A model generated the notes under the pieces. That model was not told the DNA's origin, ran no database searches, and was given only the letters and a program-made list of their open reading frames with translations. Positions 1 to 6,191 of a DNA stretch of 7,676 bases are shown here, one piece after another; position 1 is the first letter of the stretch; every line of letters begins with the position of its first letter. The stretch is from assembly GCA_037380725.1 (NCBI GenBank), contig JARRRL010000154.1, positions 1 to 7,676 of the forward strand, written 5' to 3'. The translations under genes and the position numbers were made by a program. The stretch is from JARRRL01 sp037380725. GTDB lineage: Bacteria > Pseudomonadota > Gammaproteobacteria > Pseudomonadales > JANQJO01.

Positions 1-177
1 CCCAACTTTCTCCAGTAAAAAAGTGTATGCAACGACGTTCTTTGAGGGAGGTCATATTCCACCAGCGCAATGTACCATTCCAATCAGTACTTATTTTCTA
101 TATATAAAAAGCGCGGATTCAACTCACAAATGTATCGCTTAATAGCAGACCCTCATCAGAAAAAAACCGTAATGCAA

Positions 178-1767
178 TTAATGCTCACGCGTAGCGCGAA
201 ATTTCACTTCCGGCCATTTTTCTTCGGCCAATTGCAAGTTTACCCGAGTGGGCGCCAAATACGTGAGGTGTCCGCCCGCATCGACTGCAAGATAATCATG
301 GGTTTTTCGCTCAAACTCCGCGCGTTTTTTTACGTCTTCACACTCCACCCATCGCGCGGTATTCACACTGATGGGTTCGTATGCGCAATCCACTTTATAT
401 TCTGATTTCAAACGGAATGCCACCACGTCAAACTGCAAAACCCCCACAGCACCCAAAATCACATCGTTGTTCCGACGCGGCCAAAACACTTGCACAGCCC
501 CCTCTTCTGAAAGTTGGGTCAGTCCTTTTTGCAACTGCTTACTCTTCAGCGGATCTTTGAGCACCACGCGCCGAAACAAATCGGGCGCAAAATGAGGAAT
601 ACCGGTAAAATTGAGGACTTCATTCTCCGTAAACGTATCACCAATTTGAATCGTGCCGTGATTGTGTAAACCAATGATGTCTCCCGCATAGGCTTCATCC
701 ACATGCGAGCGATCACCCGCGACAAACGTCAAGGCATCGCTGACTTTAATGTCTTTTTGCAGGCGCACGTGTTTCAACTTCATCCCACGGATAAAACGCC
801 CCGAACAAATACGCACAAACGCGATTCGATCTCGGTGTTTGGGATCCATATTGGCCTGAATTTTAAATGCAAAACCAGTGAAATCGGCTTCTTCCGCACT
901 CACCACCCGTTCCGCGCACTGCCGCGATTGCGGTGCCGGTGCCCAACGAGTTAGCCCTTCCAGCATGTGATCAACACCAAAATTGCCCAATGCCGTACCA
1001 AAATAAACAGGCGTCAATTGGCCCGCCAAGAACGCATGCTCATCAAACGGATGACTGGCACCCGCCAATAATTCCAACTGCTCTTCCAGATTGTCCCACT
1101 CATCCGCCAAGTAATCTCGCGCCTCGGCACTGTGAAGACCTTTTATGCGGCGAAACGCATAAATCTCATGCCCATGACCGGTTTCATAACACTGGATTTC
1201 GTCATTTTGTAGGTCATAAATACCCTTAAAGTGTTTACCCATGCCAATCGGCCAGGTCACCACAGCACAGCGGATGTTGAGCACCGATTCCACTTCATCC
1301 AACAACTCAATGGGATCACGAATATCGCGATCCATTTTATTCATAAATGTGATGATCGGCGTATCGCGCAATCGACACACTTCCATCAATTTTACGGTAC
1401 GCGCTTCCACACCCTTGCTGCTGTCAATGACCATCAAAGCACTGTCAACGGCTGTCAGCGTACGATACGTGTCCTCGGAAAAGTCTTCGTGGCCTGGCGT
1501 ATCCAGTAAATTAACCGCGCAATCGTTAAACGGAAACTGCATCACGGAAGTGGTTACGGAAATACCCCGCTGTTTCTCCATCTCCATCCAATCGGATGTC
1601 GCATGCCGATCGGATCCCCGCCCTTTCACCGTCCCCGCTTTCTGAATGGCGCGCCCAAACAACAACACTTTTTCAGTAATGGTTGTCTTACCCGCATCGG
1701 GGTGAGAGATGATAGCAAACGTGCGTCTTTTGTTGATTTCATTGATAAAATTTCTATCTACTGCCAC
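178..1767 (-). CDS. prfC: Peptide chain release factor 3 (RF3), translational GTPase
   Basis: RF3 is a cytoplasmic GTPase that promotes recycling of RF1/RF2 from the ribosome after peptide release. The GTPase signatures are clear. Numbering from the upstream ATG, they are P-loop HPDAGKTT (residues 34-41), switch I ISVTT (81-85), DTPGH (101-105) and NKMD (155-158), followed by the RF3-type domain II and C-terminal domain. I prefer the GTG start at 1767: an AAGGA Shine-Dalgarno (1775-1779) sits 7 nt upstream, and the product is then 529 aa, the length of E. coli RF3. An in-frame ATG at 1803 would give 541 aa and overlap the Fic stop codon by 16 nt, but it has no good ribosome site and adds only a repetitive GTNLGTN leader. 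The stop is TAA at 178-180. No promoter or terminator is visible between this gene and the Fic gene, so co-transcription is likely. Identity is near certain; the start is probable. Confidence 0.97.
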   Translation of the reverse strand: MAVDRNFINEINKRRTFAIISHPDAGKTTITEKVLLFGRAIQKAGTVKGRGSDRHATSDWMEMEKQRGISVTTSVMQFPFNDCAVNLLDTPGHEDFSEDTYRTLTAVDSALMVIDSSKGVEARTVKLMEVCRLRDTPIITFMNKMDRDIRDPIELLDEVESVLNIRCAVVTWPIGMGKHFKGIYDLQNDEIQCYETGHGHEIYAFRRIKGLHSAEARDYLADEWDNLEEQLELLAGASHPFDEHAFLAGQLTPVYFGTALGNFGVDHMLEGLTRWAPAPQSRQCAERVVSAEEADFTGFAFKIQANMDPKHRDRIAFVRICSGRFIRGMKLKHVRLQKDIKVSDALTFVAGDRSHVDEAYAGDIIGLHNHGTIQIGDTFTENEVLNFTGIPHFAPDLFRRVVLKDPLKSKQLQKGLTQLSEEGAVQVFWPRRNNDVILGAVGVLQFDVVAFRLKSEYKVDCAYEPISVNTARWVECEDVKKRAEFERKTHDYLAVDAGGHLTYLAPTRVNLQLAEEKWPEVKFRATREH

Positions 1768-1787
1768 GTCAGAGTCCTTATTTGTAC

Positions 1788-2492
1788 CTAAATTTGTACC
1801 CATAGTTGATTTTGCTTCTTTGCTTCTTTACTGCTTTTTGAGCCGCCGCTTGAAGCGGGCGACATTTTACTTGAATCACCGTCTTGCGCTCCTACAAATT
1901 CGAGCAAAGCGGCAAAATTATGTCCATCAGCACTTCTAAGTGCCGCGATATACTGATCCCGACGGGCATTCATTTTTTCTAATGCGTATCCGCCCGACCA
2001 ATCAATTTCTTCCTCATCCATCAGCTTGGTTAAAACCGCATCTGCCATAATGCGGGAATGCCGACCATTTCCGTTTGGGAAAGGGTGGATATATACCAAC
2101 TTATGATGAAACCGCGCCGCCAACTCTTTAGGCGGATACGTGCTGTTCTCTATCCAATACTTAGCGTCACCGAATAATTGACGAAGCTGTATAGCAATCT
2201 GAACAGGATCAATCCCGATATTCTTTTCTATCTTCCTAAAAGTCCCCGCCCATTTCCAAACCTTCCCGAAGAGTCTTTTGTGCAAGTCGCAAACAAAGCC
2301 CTCCGTGAGAACATCAGGGGTCTTTTGTTTTTTGAGCCACTGCATCCCCTCATCAATATTGGCTTGCTCAAGCTGATCCAGTTCTCCTCTGGTCGTCACA
2401 TGCTTGAACAGTAAACCCGCCATCTCATCAGGATCGAGAGGCGTTGAGCCATCCGGTTCACCGACAATTTGCGGCGGGTTTTCCTCGCTCAT
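1788..2492 (-). CDS. Fic-domain protein, mobile mystery protein B type
   Basis: Fic enzymes usually transfer AMP, or another phosphate-containing group, from a nucleotide to a protein target. This 234 aa protein carries the core motif HPFPNGNGRHSR at residues 136-147, with catalytic H136, the phosphate-binding GNG loop and both Arg residues (R144, R147). The position normally Asp or Glu, which binds Mg2+, is Asn (N140). Upstream stretches resembling 'mobile mystery protein B' include LDPDEMAGL (19-27), HVTTRGELDQ (31-40), KVWKWAGTFR (77-86) and KNIGID (90-95). The C-terminal 30 residues are a Ser/Gly/Lys-rich low-complexity tail. The ATG overlaps the stop of the HTH gene as ATGA, with a GGAG site 6 nt upstream, which indicates translational coupling. 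No signal peptide or membrane segment is visible. Family assignment rests on recalled motifs and gene order; the biochemical activity and target are unknown. Confidence 0.9.
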   Translation of the reverse strand: MSEENPPQIVGEPDGSTPLDPDEMAGLLFKHVTTRGELDQLEQANIDEGMQWLKKQKTPDVLTEGFVCDLHKRLFGKVWKWAGTFRKIEKNIGIDPVQIAIQLRQLFGDAKYWIENSTYPPKELAARFHHKLVYIHPFPNGNGRHSRIMADAVLTKLMDEEEIDWSGGYALEKMNARRDQYIAALRSADGHNFAALLEFVGAQDGDSSKMSPASSGGSKSSKEAKKQNQLWVQI

Positions 2493-2956
2493 GTTTCACT
2501 CCAGAAGTCCGAGGGCATTTTGCCCATGATTTCGGAGGCGATACGCTCAATTTCCGAATTGAGCGTATCCTTATCTAAAGACTGGGCTTCTAGCGCCATG
2601 TGCGTAGAAGCGGCTTTAACGCGCGCTTTCGCCTGCTTAATCGCTTGCTCCCTAATCAAGCTATCAATATCCTTTTCAGGCACGACGGCATAAACAAAAC
2701 GGCAATTCATGGCTTCTGCCATCGTTTGCATGGTGCGAAGCGTAACGCTCCCCGACACTTCGCCGGATTCCGCCTGAGAAACCCGCCCCTTGGTCACGCC
2801 TAAGCGTTTTGCCAATTGCGCGCCAGACATCCCAAGCGCTTTGCGAACAGTTTTTAGCCATCCCTCGGATACAGGCATAGAGTAGCCCCCAAACTGTTTT
2901 ACAGCTTGGTTCACCTTATCTCTATATTGCTTTAATACAATTGCCTCAAAGCTCAT
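2489..2956 (-). CDS. XRE-type helix-turn-helix protein, mobile mystery protein A type
   Basis: This 155 aa protein has a Cro/C1-type helix-turn-helix at about residues 44-63 (SGAQLAKRLGVTKGRVSQAE). It is flanked by a GWLKTVRKALGM lead-in (32-43) and FVYAVVP (87-93), features I associate with 'mobile mystery protein A', which is always encoded just upstream of a Fic partner. A charged, probably helical C-terminal half follows. It most likely represses its own promoter and may act as the antitoxin-like partner of the Fic protein. Neither protein shows a canonical Fic-inhibitory motif (S/T-x-x-x-E-G/N), so direct inhibition is not supported by sequence. The ATG at 2956 has a modest AGG ribosome site 8 nt upstream. 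The stop overlaps the Fic start by 4 nt. Upstream lies a promoter embedded in a 33 bp-phased operator array. The coding sequence contains a perfect 13 bp inverted repeat near its 3' end. Confidence 0.88.
   Translation of the reverse strand: MSFEAIVLKQYRDKVNQAVKQFGGYSMPVSEGWLKTVRKALGMSGAQLAKRLGVTKGRVSQAESGEVSGSVTLRTMQTMAEAMNCRFVYAVVPEKDIDSLIREQAIKQAKARVKAASTHMALEAQSLDKDTLNSEIERIASEIMGKMPSDFWSET
2540..2569 (-). repeat. Perfect 13 bp inverted repeat inside the HTH gene
   Basis: GATACGCTCAATT (2540-2552) is exactly mirrored by AATTGAGCGTATC (2557-2569) around a 4 nt loop. In the minus-strand mRNA this forms a strong hairpin about 50 nt upstream of the Fic start codon, in codons for DTLNSEIERI of the HTH protein. 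No T-run follows, so it is not a simple intrinsic terminator. A processing or translational-control site is possible, but this is inference. Confidence 0.85.
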
Positions 2957-2992
2957 GGGGTTTACCTATATGTATCCTTTCAATCTCAATTT

Positions 2993-3109
2993 GTTTAGTT
3001 AAATATATACCATATAACCAATAGTGTCTATAAATAACTAAACTATAGAGGCATATAAGTTTAGCTATCACTAAACCATTACAGGGTTAGAGTTTAGGCA
3101 TAGCTAAAC
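2993..3109. repeat. Four-copy operator array, GTTTAG-N6-CTAAAC every 33 bp
   Basis: The left arms begin at 2993, 3026, 3059 and 3092, so the period is exactly 33 bp. Copies 3 (3059-3076) and 4 (3092-3109) are perfect 6+6 bp dyads with 6 nt spacers; copy 4 extends to 8 bp arms (3090-3111). Copy 1 has a perfect left arm and 4/6 right arm (ATATAC). Copy 2 has a 4/6 left arm (GTCTAT) and a perfect right arm. A further GTTTAC at 2960-2965 is in the same phase, with a poor right arm. Sequence between dyads is not conserved, so this is a set of phased binding sites rather than a duplicated repeat. The spacing is about three helical turns, placing sites on one face of the DNA. The adjacent HTH protein is the obvious candidate ligand. 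Confidence 0.85.
3002..3030 (-). promoter_or_regulatory. Sigma70-like promoter of the HTH-Fic operon
   Basis: Read on the minus strand, TAGACA (3030-3025) matches the -35 consensus at 5 of 6 positions. It is separated by exactly 17 nt from TATATT (3007-3002), a 5 of 6 match to the -10 consensus. Transcription should start near 2995, giving a leader of roughly 40 nt before the ATG at 2956. Both hexamers are embedded in operator copies 1 and 2, so binding there should occlude RNA polymerase. Confidence 0.7.
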
Positions 3110-3111
3110 TC

Positions 3112-3546
3112 CCACCTTAAAGCTAAGGGAGCCTAATGGCTCCAAAATATATGAACTTCCCTATAGCCTGAGCGGTCTCGCTCGCATGAACCTCTCCCAA
3201 CTAGGGCGACTAGACGGGGGTAAAAGAATCCAGAACAAATTGCGGAGGGTCTGCCCCACAGATGGAAACCGTCATTTTTCTTGATTGTGAGGGGGTGTAA
3301 CGCCCCTCCCTTCTTTTCCTTTTAATCCTCTATTTTCTAAATCTCCTCTGCTCCTGACCTTTTCTTTTTCTCATTGATGTACATAAGCCAGAACCACCAG
3401 CCTTTTCAAGGTGACAGAATACAATAAAATGAACAATAAAATACCTATTTATATGTGCATCTGGCATTTAGTGATCAATTCTTCAAAATGCTACCAACAG
3501 TCGCCTGACTATGTAGACGTCACAATAATAAAAAAGGATCTTGATC
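3112..3546. other. Gene-poor stretch between operator array and IS relic
   Basis: No convincing coding region is seen here. The stretch contains small dyads: GGAGCC/GGCTCC (3128-3143, 4 nt loop), GAGCG/CGCTC (3170-3183) and CTAG/CTAG (3201-3213). These are followed by a plus-strand terminator-like hairpin (3289-3308) and a run of about 70 nt that is nearly all pyrimidine on the plus strand (3303-3373). The part from 3410 onward is AT-rich and may include the left end of the IS element, although no terminal inverted repeat could be identified. Confidence 0.5.
3289..3320 (+). terminator. Intrinsic-terminator-like hairpin, plus strand
   Basis: GAGGGG (3289-3294) pairs with CCCCTC (3303-3308) around an 8 nt loop. 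It is followed on the plus strand by a pyrimidine-rich tail with a TTCTTTTCCTTTT core. No plus-strand gene lies just upstream, so it would end either a small RNA or a leftover transcript. The tail is interrupted by C residues, so efficiency is uncertain. Confidence 0.5.
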
Positions 3547-3865
3547 ATGGCAGTCAATTCTATCCTCCAACGCTTTATGGAGCAGAGCCCAATCCCCGTT
3601 ATGGTCAGAATACTATTGGAGCGTGTTATTAGCGCTGATAAACTGGATCTTTTGGACTCATGAAGGGATGGTTATTGCAGTTACTCAGGATGAGTGGGAA
3701 AGATTTCACAAAATGACCGATAAAGAATTTGCCCCTTCGCTGATCGACCTGGCAGGTAATGTGGTATTGGACAAATATAAAAAAAGATTCCAAAAGATAT
3801 GCGACTTGCGCCGCATGATGGTACCAGTTCGAGAGTTAGTCACTGGTTTGGTTTCAATGCGTTAG
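3547..3865 (+). pseudogene. IS4-family transposase relic, internally deleted
   Basis: The only plus-strand gene trace. An ATG at 3547, with an AAGGA site 8 nt upstream, opens a 38 aa reading frame (start MAVNSILQRFMEQSPIPVMV, stop TGA 3661-3663) that resembles the N-terminus of IS4-type transposases. Immediately after, in a different frame, 3653-3784 encodes THEGMVIAVTQDEWERF and LAGNVVLDKYKK. I recognise these as close to the C-terminal region of the same family, which usually reads TYRGMMIA and then a basic KHPRGPKK stretch; that stretch is missing here. The central part with the DDE catalytic residues is absent, so about 1 kb has been lost and the element is dead. Family assignment is from memory of conserved segments. 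The last 25 or so codons (to 3865) do not match anything I recognise. Confidence 0.6.
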
Positions 3866-3910
3866 CCATGTGATATGGCTGATACGTCGCATATGGCATA
3901 TCACATGGCT
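3864..3910. repeat. Perfect 14 bp inverted repeat between IS relic and katG
   Basis: AGCCATGTGATATG (3864-3877) is exactly mirrored at 3897-3910 around a 19 nt loop. The left arm also nests a smaller dyad, GCCAT/ATGGC (3865-3879). It lies between the convergent IS relic and katG and could act as a transcript-end structure for either strand, or be a remnant of a mobile element end. No T-run follows on either side. Confidence 0.8.
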
Positions 3911-3935
3911 TTGGCAATAAGGTTTGCGGCGCCGG

Positions 3936-3968
3936 AGGTCGACTATACGACCTAGTCACGGCCTAGTC
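3936..3968. repeat. Short dyad and direct repeat just after katG
   Basis: AGGTCG (3936-3941) pairs with CGACCT (3948-3953) around a 6 nt loop. Overlapping it, CCTAGTC occurs twice (3951-3957 and 3962-3968). The dyad lies 17 nt past the katG stop and could form a weak 3' hairpin in the katG mRNA, but there is no T-run, so a terminator call is not justified. Confidence 0.45.
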
Positions 3969-3969
3969 T

Positions 3970-6144
3970 TTATTTCAGATCAAAACGATCTGCGTTCATA
4001 ACCTTGACCCAGGCGCTGACGAAGTCTTTCACAAACTTCTCTTTGGCATCGTCCTGCGCATAGACTTCGGCATAAGCGCGAAGAATGGAGTTAGAACCGA
4101 ATACCAGATCGACTCGGGTTGCAGTCCATTTTACCTTGCCAGATTTGCGTTCACAGATTTCATACAGGTTGTTGTCCGCGGGCTGCCAGCTGTAGTTCAT
4201 GTCGGTGAGGTTGACGAAGAAGTCGTTACTCAACACACCCTCACGATCGGTAAAGACACCGTGTTTAGTGCCGTCATAGTTGGTACCCAGTACCCGCATG
4301 CCACCAACCAATACCGTCATTTCACTGGCGGTCAAACCCATTAATTGCGTGCGATCCAGCAGTAATTCTTCGGCGGATACGGCGTAATCCTCTTTCAACC
4401 AGTTGCGGTATCCATCGTGAATAGGCTCCAGTGGTTCGAAGGAATCTACGTCGGTCATGTCTGCGCTGGCATCTCCACGTCCAGCCGCGAAAGGTACCGT
4501 AATGCTGACACCGGCATCACGCGCGGCTTTTTCCACGGCAGCACTCCCCCCCAGAACAATCAAGTCGGCCATACTCACTTTTTTGCTAAGTCCGGCTTGA
4601 ATCTGCTCGAGCACACTCAACACTTTTTGCAGTCTGGCAGGTTCATTACCCTGCCAGGCATTTTGCGGTGCCAAACGGATACGGGCGCCATTGGCACCAC
4701 CTCGATAGTCGGAACCACGGAACGTTCGTGCACTGTCCCAAGCGGTGGTGATCAGTTCAGATGAACTCAATCCACTATTCAACAAGGTAACTTTGAGGTC
4801 GGCAATCTCAGCCTCACTCAAGGTATAGTCGACACTGGGAATTGGGTCCTGCCAAATCAAATCTTCGGCAGGAACATCAGGCCCCAAATAACGACTTTTC
4901 GGACCGAGATCTCTATGGGTTAATTTAAACCAGGCCCGTGCAAAAACCTCCGAAAAATAGCCTGGGTCTTTATAGAAACGCTCGGAAATTTTCTGATAGA
5001 TAGGATCTTTGATCATAGCCATATCGGCATCGGTCATCACCGGGTTATGGCGGATTGATGGATCATCCACATCGACGGGTTTGTCTTCTTCCTTGATATT
5101 GATGGGCTCCCACTGCCAGGCACCTGCCGGACTCTTTTTAAGCTCCCACTCATAGTTGAACAGCATGTAGAAATAGCCGTTATCCCATTTAGTGGGGTTG
5201 GTGGTCCAGGCACCTTCCAGGCCACTGGTAACCGTTTCCTTACCCTTGTTACCTCGCCAGCCAAGGCCTTGCTCATCAATGCCGGCCCCTTCGGGACTTT
5301 TACCCAGCAAGGAAGCATCACCATTACCGTGGCATTTACCCACGGTGTGACCACCGGCGGCAAGAGCAACGGTTTCTTCATCATTCATAGCCATGCGGGC
5401 AAAGGTAACGCGAACATCTTGCGCCGTTTTTAAGGGATCTGGCTTGCCGTCCACCCCTTCCGGGTTAACGTAAATAAGACCCATCTGCACCGCTGCCAGT
5501 GGATTCTCAAGGGATTCACGGTTGTCGCTGCCGTAGCGCTGGCTGCTTTCTGCCAGCCACTGTTTTTCTGAACCCCAGTTGATATCTTTTTCGGGATGCC
5601 AGATATCGGGACGCCCTCCGGCAAAACCATAGGTTTTCAATCCCATGGATTCATAGGCCATAGTACCCGCCAGGATCATCAGGTCAGCCCAGGACAATTG
5701 GTTGCCGTATTTCTTTTTGATGGGCCAGCGCAAGCGACGGGCTTTGTCCAAGTTGGCGTTATCCGGCCAACTGTTCAGGGGGGCAAAACGCTGATTACCA
5801 GTACCCGCACCGCCGCGACCATCGGCAATACGATAGGTCCCTGCGGAGTGCCAGGCCATACGAATCATCAGGCCGCCATAATGCCCCCAGTCAGCGGGCC
5901 ACCATTCCTGACTGTCCGTCATGAATGCCTTCAAATCTTGCTTGACGGCCTCTAGATCAAGCTTTTTGAATTCTTCGGCATAATTAAAATCGTCACCCAA
6001 GGGATTCGTTTTGCGATCGTGCTGATGGAGAATGTCGAGGTTGAGGGTTTTCGGCCACCAATCGACATTGGAAGAACTTATGGTCGTAGACCCGCCGTGC
6101 ATGACGGGACATTTACCCGCTGTCGTTTTCGCATCGTTATTCAT
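3970..6144 (-). CDS. katG: Catalase-peroxidase (KatG)
   Basis: This is a cytoplasmic haem enzyme that dismutates hydrogen peroxide and also acts as a peroxidase. The 724 aa length is normal for the two-domain family. The N-terminal domain has the distal triad R95, W98 and H99 (RMAWHSAGTYR). It also has Y225 (GLIYVNPEG) and M251 (RMAMNDEE), which with W98 should form the Met-Tyr-Trp adduct needed for catalase activity. The proximal haem ligand is H266, in GGHTVGKCHG, where most relatives read HT(F/L)GKTHG. W320 (PTKWDN) and R418 (SRYLGP), the mobile arginine position, are present. The C-terminal, catalytically silent duplicate domain is complete. The ATG at 6144 is preceded by AAGGAAG at 6 nt. 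No signal peptide is visible. It appears monocistronic: a 200 bp gap lies upstream, and the IS relic converges on it downstream. Confidence 0.97.
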   Translation of the reverse strand: MNNDAKTTAGKCPVMHGGSTTISSSNVDWWPKTLNLDILHQHDRKTNPLGDDFNYAEEFKKLDLEAVKQDLKAFMTDSQEWWPADWGHYGGLMIRMAWHSAGTYRIADGRGGAGTGNQRFAPLNSWPDNANLDKARRLRWPIKKKYGNQLSWADLMILAGTMAYESMGLKTYGFAGGRPDIWHPEKDINWGSEKQWLAESSQRYGSDNRESLENPLAAVQMGLIYVNPEGVDGKPDPLKTAQDVRVTFARMAMNDEETVALAAGGHTVGKCHGNGDASLLGKSPEGAGIDEQGLGWRGNKGKETVTSGLEGAWTTNPTKWDNGYFYMLFNYEWELKKSPAGAWQWEPINIKEEDKPVDVDDPSIRHNPVMTDADMAMIKDPIYQKISERFYKDPGYFSEVFARAWFKLTHRDLGPKSRYLGPDVPAEDLIWQDPIPSVDYTLSEAEIADLKVTLLNSGLSSSELITTAWDSARTFRGSDYRGGANGARIRLAPQNAWQGNEPARLQKVLSVLEQIQAGLSKKVSMADLIVLGGSAAVEKAARDAGVSITVPFAAGRGDASADMTDVDSFEPLEPIHDGYRNWLKEDYAVSAEELLLDRTQLMGLTASEMTVLVGGMRVLGTNYDGTKHGVFTDREGVLSNDFFVNLTDMNYSWQPADNNLYEICERKSGKVKWTATRVDLVFGSNSILRAYAEVYAQDDAKEKFVKDFVSAWVKVMNADRFDLK

Positions 6145-6157
6145 AATCAGCTTCCTT

Positions 6158-6191
6158 TTGATTATTCCAGTAGATTGATTATTCCAGTAGA
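6158..6191. repeat. Perfect 17 bp tandem duplication in the katG leader
   Basis: TTGATTATTCCAGTAGA occurs twice back to back (6158-6174 and 6175-6191), ending just upstream of the katG ribosome site. On the sense strand each copy contains TGGAATAAT, a weak -10-like string. The duplication looks recent, since the copies are identical, and it changes the distance between any upstream promoter and the start codon. Confidence 0.9.

Noticed and set aside
158..180. Terminator for prfC based on a T-run just after the stop codon
   Set aside because: The T-run is present on the sense strand, but the only preceding stem is about 4 AT pairs, too weak to call.
70..1645. Plus-strand open frames across the prfC region
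   Set aside because: They are antisense to the well-conserved RF3 coding sequence, lack family features, and are explained as shadows of it.
1846..1858. CCGCT/AGCGG hairpin near the end of the Fic gene
   Set aside because: The arms are only 5 bp, within codons of a Ser/Gly-rich tail, and there is no T-run; it is expected by chance in such sequence.
2991..3018. Divergent plus-strand promoter TTGTTT-N16-TATAAC
   Set aside because: The -35 match is weak and the AT-rich sequence makes such hits likely; no plus-strand gene starts downstream.
2960..3109. Phased repeats read as a CRISPR array
   Set aside because: The conserved part is only an 18 bp dyad with a 15 bp interval, with imperfect copies, and it overlaps a promoter; there are no cas genes. 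An operator array fits better.
3411..3632. 73-codon plus-strand frame starting MTEYNKMNNK
   Set aside because: It overlaps the recognisable transposase start in another frame, has no good ribosome site, and its product resembles nothing known to me.
4417..5955. Open frames on both strands inside katG
   Set aside because: They lie within a full-length conserved catalase-peroxidase and show no independent start signals or motifs.
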